Shown one piece after another: positions 1-10,315 of a DNA stretch of 64,000 bases (position 1 is its first letter; every line of letters starts with the position of its first letter). The DNA lies in NCBI GenBank assembly GCA_012845835.1, contig JABAKD010000015.1, positions 9,983,967 to 10,047,966 of the forward strand, read 5' to 3'. The position numbers were made by a program, and so were the translations under genes. The DNA comes from Undaria pinnatifida. Taxonomy: Eukaryota > Sar > Phaeophyceae > Laminariales > Alariaceae. The notes beneath the pieces are model-generated. The model saw only the letters and a list, made by a program, of their open reading frames with translations. It was not told where the DNA came from and made no database searches.

Positions 1-49
1 TTACTACTATTAATAACAACATTAATAGTGATCCCGGATCTATGATGAT

Positions 50-357
50 TTTTTTTTTCCCCACAATTTTACTTTCCAGATTCTGGACAAGCCGTGGTCA
101 CAGTTGTTGTCCCTTGTCCCCCCCGGTTCTTGCCTTCAATTTTTATCGCGCATAGGGTTGAGCAATCTCACTGAACTGCTCGTCGAGTTTTCATCGAGAG
201 TTGCTAACTCACGCTCTCGCGCTTTCCGCAAGTCAATTTTTGCACAAGAAAAAGTCCCAACGAATTTATACGAGTATGCACTCGGCGGGGCTCGAACTCA
301 CGGAACTGGCCTATACCAGGCTCGAGGATAACCTGATACGCCACCGGGGCGACCGGA
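50..357 (-). mobile_element. tRNA-headed SINE with poly-A tail
   Basis: Read on the minus strand it starts with a tRNA-like head containing an A-box (TGGCGTATCAGG) and a B-box (GAGTTCGAGCCCC). A body of about 230 bp follows, ending in a short A run (T run at 50-58). It aligns along its length with the copy at 54151-54474. Confidence 0.75.
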
Positions 358-679
358 TAATGATATACGTACGTGTCTACGAGTAGGAAAAGTGCGAACA
401 TGATACTTAGTCTAGAAGAAGGGGGGTTAGCAAAAAAAAACATGTCATAATATTATGAAAAAAGAAAATACACTCCAGCTGTGAGATCGAAGGTTTCTCG
501 TAAAAAAAAACAAAATGATAGCCGTTGGGTACGCCCGTCGACAGTCCTCTTGTACAAGCCGTTTGGCATGTATGTATGTACTGTATGTATGTGTATATTC
601 TTGATGTTAAACTGGCAATGTTGGCGACGGTTGAGGGATCGGTTGGAGGATAGATACGAGATGTGCACACTGACTGACT
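358..679. other. No gene seen; one small dispersed repeat
   Basis: Around 466-500 is a copy of the short repeat beginning AATACACTCCAGCTGTGAG, found again near 60309 and 60790. Nothing else was recognised. Confidence 0.4.
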
Positions 680-1040
680 GATTCTACACGATAGACCCCC
701 CCAAAAAAAAACCAACGATTTTTTTGTACGGACGTTTCATGGCTGCTCGACACGAGGACAAACAAAGATGTCTGCGAAAAACAATCTTGGTACGTTTCTT
801 GCTTGCACAGAGGACCACCGAACGATGACGTGTGGGTGGCAACGGGCATCGTGCGTGTTTCATCAGGAGATACGGCCGGGAGCTGGTTTTTCAAAACCGG
901 CGACTTTGTTGTTAACCCCTTTAGAGCCCCCGAACCCCTCCCAATACTAAGTCCAAGTAATTTTGTCCCCAAAAACGGGTTTCCAGTTGTAAAGGGGGTT
1001 AAACAATAGTTCAGGGGGCTACCTCGTCGAACACGACTCA
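680..1040 (+). mobile_element. TIR element with GATTCTACGATAG ends, hosting a TTAA MITE
   Basis: It is related in reverse orientation to 11130-11373. One end reads GATTCTACACGATAGACCCC and the other reads as its degenerate complement near 1018-1032. The MITE at 912-1002 is inserted near its right end; the copy at 11 kb lacks that insert. Confidence 0.6.
912..1002 (+). mobile_element. TTAA-flanked MITE (piggyBac-like)
   Basis: 91 bp with inverted ends TTAACCCCTTTA and AAAGGGGGTTAA, the TTAA being the duplicated target. The core includes ACTAAGTCCAAGTAATTTTG and GGGTTTCCAGTTGT. It has no coding capacity. Confidence 0.8.
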
Positions 1041-1124
1041 CACCCAAGGAAAGTTCGGAGAAAAATAATGCCGGCAAACGTCCCCCCCCACCCTGCAGCT
1101 GCGATTTTCAATGTGCAGTAGGGG

Positions 1125-1305
1125 GGCGGGCCTATACAAGGCGGTCTGAATAAGGCGGTCGTTCGAGATAGATAGGGTGATCGAATCGAAGACTGCTTGA
1201 CACGACAGAGGATGCGAATAGGGCGGCTACCGCCCTATATAGCAACAGGACCCTATATAAGGCGGTAGCCACCTATTCAGGGCGGCTACCGCCCTATCCA
1301 CGGTC
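1125..1305. repeat. Cluster of GGCGGCTACCGCC palindromes
   Basis: Repeated short palindromes based on GGGCGGCTACCGCCC, alternating with AAGGCGGTAGCCACC. The same motif recurs degenerately at 50310-50430 (CACCGCCTTATATAGGG). Function unknown; cruciform formation is possible. Confidence 0.6.
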
Positions 1306-1445
1306 CACTTTCGCCTCCACATCAGTACAAAACCTCGCTCTGGTGTCTAAGGATAAGAGACCTTGGTAGTCTCCTTCGCCCTTGAGACTGATGACGGGGA
1401 TGCCTTCATTCAGATGTTTAGTTGGTTCGGAAAGACGTAAGCAGT

Positions 1446-1816
1446 TGTTAAGGTACTAGTGGGGTATTAGTCCGTTTGACCACTTGCGAAAGGCTAACCA
1501 ATAGCTTACCCAAACTAAGCCTTGTAACACTCTTCCCCCATGAAACGGCGGGATAGCAGGTCGGCCGGATATACGGGCGGACCTGTCCAAGCGGTTTCAT
1601 TTCCTGGGGATACCGGGGAAAATATTTATCAAGTTCGACATGGGGAAAGTCTGAAAAAGGTTATTATGGTGGATGTGGGAATCGAACCCACGACCCAAAA
1701 AACCCATGGTCTGTCGACGACGCCATTTGTTAAGGAAATTAGTGGGGTAGTATTAGTCCGTTCTGACCACTTGCAAAAGGTTAACAAATAGCTTACCCAA
1801 ACTAAGCCTTATAACA
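1446..1816 (-). mobile_element. TRIM-like miniature LTR element
   Basis: Two direct terminal repeats (1446-1533 and about 1728-1816) flank a ~195-bp interior with no ORF. On the minus strand each repeat begins TGTTATAAGG and ends CCTTAACA. The 4-bp CAGT stands on both sides (1442-1445 and 1817-1820), consistent with a target duplication. Confidence 0.7.
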
Positions 1817-2189
1817 CAGTGGTCCGGTTCAAGGAGATGAACGAAGTGGGAAAAGTGTTTATTTGTCCTCAGCCTGGTGGGAAACAAGGCGGAAACCAAG
1901 CACTGAAGCGGTGGGGCTCGTGTCGCACCCCACTATCTACGTCCGTCTGCTCGGGATGATCTACGACTATGTTTTCGTACGATGATTGACAGGATTATCT
2001 ACCCGCTGTCAGTTATTGCTAGCACTTTTTATATGCTTTGCAAGCACTCGAGTAATGGGGCTAGAGCAGCTCCCCAAATATCTGCCCACGTCCGCACTCA
2101 ATCATCACTCAACTACGACGTCGTGGGTATCATTTTTTTGTTTGCTCGTCGTGCATCCCTTTCCCATTAGTCTTTGCGCTCTTACTCAT

Positions 2190-2360
2190 CTTCTCCCCCC
2201 CTATATGATAGACGTAATTCAGATCGGGGATCATTACCCCCCCCCCCTCCCCACCCCTCCGCCCCGCCTACTACGGCACGCGCTTTCATTTATATCGCGA
2301 GAGAAGATTCCAGCTATTGTCATATTGATTCCTTCCCTCGTCGACACAGCGAATGCTACT
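2190..2360 (-). repeat. SINE body fragment
   Basis: It shares the order of landmarks of the SINE body: AGATC..GGGTCA, poly-C, a CGTGCCTTCATTTTTATCGCG-like stretch, and CTCGTCGA. The tRNA head is not evident. Related fragments lie at 11490-11610, 26220-26345, 48285-48605, 48790-48960 and 53240-53430. Confidence 0.5.
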
Positions 2361-2424
2361 AAGCAAGCTATTAATGGAGCTGGTTTTGGGGTTAGAATTT
2401 CACTTGGGTCGGGCTTTTTAGTGT

Positions 2425-2806
2425 ACAACGTTATATGACTTAGTTTGGGTAAGCTGTTGGTTAACATTTTGCAAGTGGTCAAACGGACTACTACCCCACT
2501 AATACCTTAACAAATGGCGTCGTCGACAGGACATGGGTTATTGGGTCGTGGGTTCGATCCCCACCATCCACAATAATAAACTTTTCAGATTTTCCCCATG
2601 TCGAACTTGAAAAAGACTCTGCCTCGGTAAACCCAGGAAATGAAACGGCTTGGATATTGGCAGAGGTCAGCCGTATATCCGGCCGACCTGCTATCCCGCC
2701 GTTTCAGGGGGGGAGAGTGTTATAAGGCTTAGTTCGAGTAAGCTATTGGTGAACCTTTTGCAAGTGGTCAAACGGACTAATACCCCACTACTACCTCAAC
2801 AACAAC
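2425..2806 (+). mobile_element. TRIM-like element, intact, with 4-bp target duplication
   Basis: 84-bp direct repeats at 2429-2512 and 2718-2801 surround a ~205-bp interior. The interior starts AATGGCGTCGTCGAC, where TGGCG.. could be a primer binding site. A polypurine tract AGGGGGGGAGAG (ending 2717) abuts the 3' repeat. ACAA flanks both sides. The interior also holds a tRNA T-arm-like hairpin (GTGGG-TTCGATC-CCCAC). No protein is encoded, so movement would need enzymes from elsewhere. Confidence 0.75.
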
Positions 2807-3530
2807 CCGACCAGACGCCTAGAAACCCTTACTCAGCCCGAAGATCGCAGGGGATACAATGAGGGCTTGGATATACGGTGCAACAACTAGTCTATATATA
2901 TTTGTAAAACAAATAGGATCCCTCCCAATAAAAACTCACCCTTAGTCTGTCTATATAGTATATTACAAGTACCAACAACGCAGCTTGCAAAGATGAGTAT
3001 TGACCCGAAATTCGTCGAACTCACGACTGACGTCCTTGCAATATTTCTTTTATAAAGTTTCTTCGCGGCGAGGGGTGCACGGCTTATTGTACTGCTAAGA
3101 ATTTCGGGGAGAAGGAGGAAGAAAAGTGGGGTGTCTTGCATGTGTTATTGTTGTGTTTTTCCAATAATATAATTAGTGTGTGTCAACTGGAAAAAAAAAA
3201 ACGCGGAGATAATAGAAGGCATTTGAGCAAAAGACAGAACAACTGCTGTCGTCAGAAACAGTGCGCAGGTGATAGGCCATGCGGCAATGCTCTTCTATAC
3301 AGGAGGAGGAGAAGTGTTGAATTGTAGTAGTAGGTGGATTCGGAACCTAGTCAGTATGGTTGCTGCTCCCAACGTTGGTTAGTTGTGTTGTTTGCTGTAA
3401 CAATAGTTAGTAGTGGTTTGTCCGAAACAAGTGATCAAATAATCACGATCTATCAAGTAAAAATACACCACCAAACGAATACCAGGTACCAGGTAAATAT
3501 AAACAATCAAGCTTCGTTTTCTGGTTGATT
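2807..3530. other. No gene seen
   Basis: Around 2985-3060 is a minus-strand copy of a small dispersed repeat (CAAAGATGAGTATTGACCC, then GTCGAACTCACGACTGACGT), also at 55320, 56400 and 56620. The rest is unremarkable AT-rich sequence. Confidence 0.4.
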
Positions 3531-3532
3531 AC

Positions 3533-3910
3533 CAACCCTATATTTAAGAGCTCATCGTTCGATTCAACCCTATATTTAAGAGCTCATCGTTCGATTCAAC
3601 CCTATATTTAAGAGCTCATCGTTCGATTCAACCCTATATTTAAGAGCTCATCGTTCGATTCAACCCTATATTTAAGAGCTCATCGTTCGATTCAACCCTA
3701 TATTTAAGAGCTCATCGTTCGATTCTCCCTCTGGATGGAGCGTAAAAGCACAATAATAATGTTGTTCAAGTTATGATTTAAAAAACAACAAGCCCGTTTT
3801 TTGGTTAATTACCAACCCTATATTTAAGAGCTCATCGTTCGATTCTCCCTCTGGATGGAGCGTAAAAGCACAATAATGTTGTTCAAGTTATGATTAAAAA
3901 AAAAAAACAA
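3533..3910 (+). repeat. 32-bp minisatellite with a 115-bp higher-order duplication
   Basis: Six exact head-to-tail copies of CAACCCTATATTTAAGAGCT + CATCGTTCGATT start every 32 bp from about 3533. A seventh copy stands at 3816-3845. The downstream flank (CTCCCTCTGGATGGAGCG.. to ..CAAGCCCGTTTTT) is also duplicated at 3725-3800 and 3845-3918. The near identity of the copies implies recent expansion. Confidence 0.9.
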
Positions 3911-4980
3911 GCCCGTTTTTGAACCATCTTTCCGTGAAAAAGACGTCGGCGCGAGAGCGTTCGCGGCTGCCTCGGTAGGCGCGACGTACATAATAGTGCC
4001 TACCTGCGTGTACCCTCGATCTACATGCACGAGGAGAGAGGCTGATCGCCATTACGGCAGGGACATATATACGTTATGCGTTACACGGTACGCTCGCTCG
4101 CGTTCGTTCGCGAATTCACGCGCCGTTCGCACACACAGCTTGTTGTGTCATTCTTGGATTTTGAAAGTATAGTCCCTGGTGGAAAATGCCTCCATGTGTA
4201 CTGGAAACGTCTATTTTTTTCAATGTTTTCTCCGCCCAAAGGGTATGATAGTGTTCCACCCCCTTTGATAAAGTTATTCGAAGTTTTAGGTTGCCCTTCG
4301 CACCCTTGGGCAAGTTCTTCGCCGTCCCTGGTGGAAAATGCCTACATGTGTACTCGAAACCTCTATTATTTTTGTAACGCTTACTCCGGAAGGGTACGAG
4401 TATGATATCGCCCCCCCCCCTTTGTTAAGTCATCCGAGGTTGGCGGTGGTCGCCCTTCGCACACTTGGGCACTTTATTTGCCGTTCGCACTGTTTTTAGC
4501 CGTAACACGCATGCTTGCACCTCAATGCCTGTGGCCCAAAACAGGTCGTCGGCTAATTGCCACATACCTCCCTTTTCCGCTCCCCTGCCTGGTTGGTGAA
4601 AAAAACCCGACGTGCTCCGTCCCGGCATAGAAGGGATGCGAGGAGGGTGTGTATGGTACGACTACGGCCATGCACAAACGCAGTACACCCCCCGCCCCCA
4701 CCCCCTGCGGTCCTTCCCCTCCCCCCCCGTCTTCTCTCGCCCCCTCCCCCTGCTGAGGTGAGCGACGGCTAGCAAGGACGCTATAATACACGCCTGCCTG
4801 TCACTATGTGAGCTGGATCACCAGGGTACCGTCTTTTTTCTTTCGTTTTGATGTTTTGGTGGTGATATAGATGGCGATCGAGTTACATACCTGGTACAGT
4901 AGTAGTAGATCATGTTGTGCGGAGTGGAGGACCTTGACTCCGCGCACAAGAGGGATTATAACACGTAGTGTGCGTATTGT
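3911..4980. other. No gene seen; small duplication and C-rich tract
   Basis: A ~155-bp duplication places GTCCCTGGTGGAAAATGCCT at 4171 and again at 4324, each followed by a TGTGTACT..GAAACCTC.. stretch and a GCCCTTCGCACCCTTGGGCA-like end. 4685-4755 is a C-rich low-complexity tract. Confidence 0.5.
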
Positions 4981-4982
4981 AA

Positions 4983-5405
4983 AGGTGTTAGTGGGGTATT
5001 AGTCCGTTTGGCCACTTGCAAAAGGTTAACCGATAGCCTACCCAAACTAAGCCTTATAACACCCTCCCCCCCTGAAACGGCGGGATAGCAGGTCGGCCGG
5101 ATATACGGGCGGACCTGTCAATATCCCAGCGGTTTCATTTCCTGGGGATACCGGGGAGAGTATTTTCCATGTTCGACATGGGGGAAGTCTGAAAAAATTT
5201 ATTATGGCGGATGTTGGGACTCGAACCCACGACCCAAAAAACCCATGGTCCTGCCGACGACGCCATTTTTGAAGGAAATATTAGTGGGGTATTAGCCCGT
5301 TTGACCACTTGCAAAAGGTCAACGTTTAGCTTACCCAAACTAAGCCTCAAAACAATCTCCCCCCCTGAAACGGCGGGATAGCAGGTCGGCCGGATATACG
5401 GGCAA
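4983..5405 (-). mobile_element. TRIM-like element, tandem with a partial second unit
   Basis: Order: terminal repeat (about 4983-5062), interior, terminal repeat (about 5268-5353), then a truncated second interior (CCTGAAACGGCGGGATAGCA..) ending near 5402. Sharing one terminal repeat between two interiors is the pattern left by recombination between LTRs. Confidence 0.7.
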
Positions 5406-5680
5406 AAAGAAGTATACCTTAATATCTCTATATTGCAGCACGTGCCTAGTCTAGATCCTATTCTGTCGTTATAGCTTATGATATCATGTGCAGGATCTGT
5501 GTAGTACAGATCCAACCCAGGTTTAAACATGTGCTAGATCATTCAGATCATACAGATCATCTGGATCTCACGCGGCAACATGATCTGTAGGCATGCAGAT
5601 TATATATAATAGAGATATGTCTGCCCTGAAATTCACAGATCATTAAGAGGGATTAGCCTGTCCTGCCGTGGAAGACACAG
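5406..5680 (+). repeat. Dispersed GATC-rich repeat
   Basis: Shares GATCTGTGTAGTACAGATCC, AACCCAG, CATGTGCTAGATCAT-CAG and a GCATGCAGAT stretch with 49590-49800 (plus) and, reversed, 14765-15000. Many GATC words; no ORF. Confidence 0.65.
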
Positions 5681-5819
5681 ATCACGAAACGGGATATGTA
5701 TAACCTGTCCAACGTGTATGTACAGTATTGCTCAAAGAAAGCATATTTATGTATTGTCTCGGCCTGTGTCCGTTTCGAGAGCCACCATAAAAGGTCCGTA
5801 AATAACATACTGTAGTTTG

Positions 5820-6250
5820 GCATGGGTGTAACCGGTTCCTCTGGCTATCATAACGATTACAACTTCCTTGATGACTCCCCTTTCCCTTCCCCTTCCCCTT
5901 TCCCTTCCCCATTCTTCTTCCCCTTCCCCTTCCCCTTCCCCATTCCCCTTCCCCTTACCCCGGGTTTCCCGTCCTCCGCCTCTCCGTCCCTCTTCATAAA
6001 GATTGCAGCTCCCTTGACAACCCCCCGCCCCCCCCTCCCCTGCTCCCCCCTCCGCCCTCTTTCCGTCTCGCTTCATAATGACTATACTTCCCTTGATCCC
6101 CCGCCTCCCCCCCTCCTTGCTTCCCCCTCCTCCTCCCCTCCGTCCCGGTTCATAATGATTGCAACTCCCTTGACGATCGCTCGCCCCCGCCCCCTCCCGC
6201 TGCTTCCCCCTCCTCCCTCACCCCCCCCCCCCCCCCAAATCGACGGTGCT
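5820..6250 (-). repeat. Polypyrimidine tracts separated by a ~25-bp repeat
   Basis: Four copies of a TTCATAATGATTGCAACTCC-TTGA unit (near 5846, 5994, 6073, 6150) alternate with CCCCTT/CCCCTCC tracts. The unit resembles sequence flanking the exon-5-like copies at 12.1-12.7 kb (AACTCCCTTGACGACCCC), so these may be amplified fragments of that block. Confidence 0.55.
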
Positions 6251-6313
6251 TCATCTCGAAAGGGATGCGTGCTCAATGGCCAAAGACTAAGTAAGACAAG
6301 CGACAAATGAGTA
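6248..6313 (+). repeat. 65-bp dispersed repeat ending beside a C run
   Basis: CTCGAAAGGGATGCGTG, CAATGGCCAAA, ACTAAG..CAAGC and ACAAATGAGTAC recur at 20078-20140 (plus) and 62312-62374 (minus), each next to a poly-C/poly-G run. Confidence 0.7.
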
Positions 6314-6330
6314 CCCCGCTCCCCCCGCTC

Positions 6331-6880
6331 CTTCGACGCGTGCTACGGTAGACGCATTAAGGTATACCTCTTTTTGGCTAAAAATGTTTTTGCAGGACGA
6401 GGTTCCTTAACCTATTAATACTATCCATTAAATCGTCGAGGAGTTTTATTCTTTGTTTCGCAATATGCTTCGACGCGTGCTACGGTAGAGATATTCAGGT
6501 ATACCTCTTTTTGGCTGAAAATGTTTTTGCAGGACGAGGTCCCTTAACCTATTAATACTATCCATTAAATCGTCGAGGAGTTTTATTCTTTGTTTCGCAA
6601 TATGCTTCGACGCGTGCTACGGCAGAGGTATTCAGGTATTCCTCTTTTTCGCTGAAATGGTTTCTGCAGGACGAAGCTCCTTAATCTATATATACTATTC
6701 GTAAAATCGTCGGAATTTTTATTCTTTATTTCGCAATATGCTTCCACGCGTGCTACGGTAGAGGTATTGAGGCAAAATACCTCTTTTTGGCTGAAATGGT
6801 TTCCGAATGACGGGGGGGGGGGGTCCTTAACCCAAAATCGTCGGAAAAAAAATAAAAAATAGGCCATTTTATGTTTCTAC
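6331..6880 (-). repeat. 137-bp tandem repeat inside a TIR element
   Basis: Units start CTTCGACGCGTGCTACGG at 6331, 6468, 6605 and 6741 (periods 137, 137, 136). Each carries GGTATACCTCTTTTT, a CTCCTTAACC block and ATCGTCG. The unit is the terminal part of the GACGCGTGCTACG element amplified in place. Confidence 0.85.
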
Positions 6881-7470
6881 ATGATTCTCGTTCTATGCCT
6901 AGAGGTCATGGTGTTTTCATCCGGTCGGCAGCTCAATTTTTTTACCCCCCCCAAAAAAAAACTCAAGCCCCCTACGGTGAGGGACCTCAGAAAAAAAGTG
7001 GTGCACGACGCGTGCAAGGATAGAAGTATTAAGGTATACCTCTTTTTGGCGAAAAAGGTTTCTGAATTACGGGGCTCCTTAACCCAAAATGGTCGTAAAT
7101 TGTACTAAGGTATACCGTTTTTTGGCGAAATAATTTTCTGAATGACGGGGCTCCTTAACCCAAAATCGTCGGAAAATGTATTAAGGTATACCTTTTTTTG
7201 GCTGGAATGTTTTTCTGAACGGCGGGGCCCCTTAATTTTAACCCAAAAACGTCGGGAAAAAAAACTTTTTTTCTGGCATGATTCTCGTCGTGTACCTAGG
7301 CCATGGGATGTTTCATCCGGGATCAAAGCGGTTGAATGTTTGTCCAAATCAGTTCTTCGGGTTAATTAAGGACAGGTCTTAAGCTGTCTTAACCTCCTAA
7401 ATTGTGAGGAAACCTCAGAAAAAAAAGTGGTGCACCTCTAGCGCAGCGCGCATCGTGCACCACCCCTGTC
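6741..7470 (-). mobile_element. GACGCGTGCTACG-type TIR elements, two adjoining copies
   Basis: Reverse-orientation copies at about 6741-7018 and 7005-7470, each running from a GACGCGTGC end through GGTATACC, CTCCTTAACCCAAAATCGTC, ATGATTCTCGT and CATCCGG to CCTCAGAAAAAAAGTGGTGC. A 75-bp piece is tandemly repeated at about 7030-7260. Confidence 0.65.
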
Positions 7471-7487
7471 GTAGCACGCCTCCTTTA

Positions 7488-7690
7488 TGTTAAGGAATTA
7501 GTGGGGTATTGGTCCGTTTGACCACTTGCAAAAGGTTAACCAATAGCTTGCCCAAACTAAGCCTTGTGACACTCTCCCCCCCTGAAACGGCGGGATAGCA
7601 GGTCGGCCGGACATACCGGCGGACCTGTCAATACATCCATACCCGTTTCATTTCCTGGGTACACCGGGAAGAGTATTTTTCAAGTTCGAT
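7488..7690 (-). mobile_element. TRIM-like element, truncated
   Basis: One terminal repeat (7488-7573) followed by about 110 bp of interior to TTTTTCAAGTTCGA, then unrelated sequence. The second terminal repeat is missing. Confidence 0.65.
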
Positions 7691-7744
7691 TCGAGAGTTT
7701 TTTTCGTATATTAACATTTAGTTGTATTATATGGCTGCTACTGC

Positions 7745-8155
7745 AGGCGGGTGGATTTTTCATCGGATACTACCGTACTTGCAGCAGATTCGTTTTTTTT
7801 TTCCCTCCTCCAAGGAACAATCAGGTTTTTGGGGCGGGGGGTGATAGCGCTCCTCGATCAAGAACGTTCGTTTTTTTTTTTCCCTCCCAAGGAAAAATCA
7901 GGATTTTTTGGGGGGCGGGGGGTGATAGCGCTCCTCGATCAAGCAGATTCATTTTCTTTTTCCCCCTCCCAAGGAAAAATCAGGTTTTTGGGCGGGGGGT
8001 GATAGCGCTCCTCGATCAAGCAGATTCGTTTTTTATTCTCCCCTTCCAAGGAAAAATCAGGCTTTTGGGGCGGGGGGTGATAGCGCTCCTCGATCAATCA
8101 GATTCGTTTTTTATTCCCCCTCCTCCCAAGGAAAAATCAGGTTTTTGGGGCGGGT
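7745..8155 (+). repeat. ~78-bp tandem array, left part
   Basis: Units contain GTGATAGCGCTCCTCGATCA, a T-run, CCTCCCAAGGAAAAATCAGG and TTTTTGGGGCGGGG. Copies begin near 7840, 7921, 8000 and 8077, with a divergent first copy near 7770. The array resumes at 8608 after an inserted element. Confidence 0.85.
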
Positions 8156-8607
8156 GTTAAGGAAGTAGAGGGGGTATTAGTCCGTTTGACCAGTTGCAAA
8201 AGTTTAACCAATAGCTTACCACACTAAGCCTTGTACAACTTATAACCCCCCCCCCTCCTGAAACGGCGGGATGGCAGGTCGGTCGGATATACGGGCGGAC
8301 CTGTCAATATCCAAGCGGTTTCATTTCCTGGGGATACCGGGGAGAGTATTTTTCAAGTTCGACATGGGGAAAGTCTGAAAAAGTTTGTTATGGTGGATGT
8401 GGGGCTCGAACCCACGACCCAAAAAACCCATGGTCCTGCCGACGACGCCATTTGTTAAGGAATCAGTGATGTATTAGTCCGTTTTGACCACTTGCAAAAG
8501 AAAGGTTGACCAATAGCTTACCCAAACTAAGCCTTATAGCAGTATTAGTCCGTTTGACCATTTGCAAAAGGTTAACCAATAGCTTACCCAAACCAAGCCT
8601 TATATCA
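8156..8607 (-). mobile_element. TRIM-like element inserted in the 78-bp array
   Basis: Terminal repeat (8156-8243), interior, terminal repeat (about 8455-8540) and a further partial terminal repeat (8541-8600). It interrupts the array within its poly-G stretch, so the array is older than the insertion. Confidence 0.7.
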
Positions 8608-8815
8608 CGGGGGTGATAGCGCTCCTCGATCAAGCAGATTCGTTTTTTTGTTCCCCTCTCCAAGGAAAAATCAGGTTTTTGGGGCGGGGGGTGATAGCGC
8701 TCCTCGATCAAGCAGATTCGTTTTTTTTCCCCTCCCAAGGAAAAATCAGGATTTTTTGGGGCGGAGGTGATAGCGCTCCTCGATCAAGCAGATTCAAAAC
8801 AAAATGCATGGTGCA
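8608..8815 (+). repeat. ~78-bp tandem array, right part
   Basis: Three further units of the array at 7745-8155, starting near 8609, 8690 and 8768. Confidence 0.85.
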
Positions 8816-8867
8816 CCTCTGCGGTTGCTGTATGTGTTCGCCCCCCCCCCCCCTCCCCCCCCTCCGG

Positions 8868-9115
8868 AGACGCCTGCTACGATAGAGACGACGCACCTCT
8901 TTTTTTTCTGATACCACCCACTTTCGTAACTTAAGAACTCTCCCAAAAACCGATTTAGAGAAAAATATAACTACTACTACCGCACGAAAAATCCCATGGT
9001 CCAGCTATACAACGAGAATCATGCAAAAAAAAAAATGGCCTAATATTTACTTTTTTTCCCGACGATTTTGGGTTAAGAAGCCCCGTCATTCAGAAAATAT
9101 TTTACAGCACTACCG
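8868..9115 (+). mobile_element. GACGCGTGCTACG-type TIR element, 3' truncated
   Basis: Begins GACGCCTGCTACGATAGAG and proceeds through the usual blocks (ACTCTCCCAAAAACCGAT, ACGAGAATCATGC, CGACGATTTTGGGTTAAG, CCCCGTCATTCAGAAA) but lacks the GGTATACC end. Confidence 0.6.
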
Positions 9116-9544
9116 GGTCTTCACTCGCACGAGTGGCTACAGCAGCATGTATGTACCTTCCTCGCGAAACGAGGAGACTTTGTAGGAGGAGGCGTTTCTT
9201 TTGTTGTTGTTGAGCAGCGTAGATATTAATAATAGATTGTTTGCCATTCCATCGCGGATTCATGTCGCAGCACTAAAAACTGCACACGAAAGCTTTCTTT
9301 AGACCGCAAAAAAGAAACGGGGGAGTCAGTCACGCACGCGGGAGTGACCCCGAGTCGCGGCAACAAAAAATTCTTCCAAGAGTGCCCTTGCCCCGCCCCC
9401 TCACCGTGGTCTATGGTCATACGACTACGGCCATGCACGAATATCGAATACACCCCTTTCCCCCCCGCCCCCCCGCACCGTTGCTTTGCCCCCCGCCCCC
9501 CCCCTCAGAGAAACGCAACCAAGCCCTACTACACAGACAATAAG
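9116..9544. other. No gene seen; C-rich dispersed repeat
   Basis: Around 9410-9500 is a stretch GGTCATACGACTACGGCCAT + poly-C, also found near 4655-4750 and 11010-11100. The palindromic ACTCGCACGAGTG (about 9121) recurs near 24382 and 54673 as CACTCGTGCGAG. Confidence 0.4.
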
Positions 9545-10205
9545 ACACATCTACGGGTGCTACGATAGAGGTGCAGCACTTTTTTTCCAACACTACCCCT
9601 CAATTTGGGAGCTTATGACACTCTCCCAAAAACCTGATGTGGAGAACAAATAAAACTGCAACACCTCAATTTGGGAGCTTAAGACGCTCTCCCAAAAACC
9701 TGATGTGGAGAACAAATAAAACTGCTACACCTCAATTTGGGAGCTTAAGACACTCTCCCAAAAAACCTGATGTGGAGAACAAATAAAGCCCTGCTACACC
9801 GACCGGGGATGAAAAAATCCCCTGGCTTTAAATGGCTTAGGTACGCAACGAGAATCATGCCAAAAAAAAAAGAATGGCCTAAACAAATTTCCGACGATGT
9901 TGGGTTTTCCGTCATTCAGAAAACGTTTTCGCCAAAAAACGGTATACCTTAATACAATTTCGGACGGTTATGGGTCAAGGAGCCCCGTCATTCAGAAAAA
10001 GTTTTCGCCAAAAAACGGTATACCGTGGTACAATTTCCGACGATTTTGGGTCAAGGAGCCCCGTCATTCAGAAACCATTTTCGCCAGATAGAGGTATACC
10101 GTAATAAAATTTAGGACGATTTTGGGTTAAGGAGCCCCGTCATCCAGAAACCATCTTCGCCAAAAAGAAGGTATAGCTTAATGCCTCTAGCATAGCACGC
10201 GTCGA
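9545..10205 (+). mobile_element. GACGCGTGCTACG-type TIR element with two internal amplifications
   Basis: From GGGTGCTACGATAGAGGTGC (9555) to CTAGCATAGCACGCGTCGAC (10203). A 66-bp unit (CAATTTGGGAGCTTA..) is present three times at 9601, 9667 and 9733. A ~75-bp unit (GGTATACC.. to ..TTTTCGCCA) is repeated about four times at 9895-10180. No ORF. Confidence 0.7.
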
Positions 10206-10315
10206 CGGTAGAGGTGCAACAAAACACTTGTCTTTTGAACCCTCTTTCCTTGCTCGAGGAGCTCTGTATCTCAACCTGAAATTGACCACGGGAAAAAACG
10301 GTACCAGGTATACGC

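Noticed and set aside
300-357. Possible functional tRNA on the minus strand
   Set aside because: A-box and B-box are present but the cloverleaf does not close, and the same head is attached to SINE bodies elsewhere.
2540-2575. Possible tRNA gene (perfect T-arm with TTCGATC)
   Set aside because: The acceptor stem has no 5' partner and no anticodon arm can be drawn; it is a tRNA-like part of the TRIM-like repeat and recurs in its copies.
5822-6310. 162-codon Pro/Ser/Phe-rich ORF
   Set aside because: Translation of CCCCTT-type polypyrimidine tracts.
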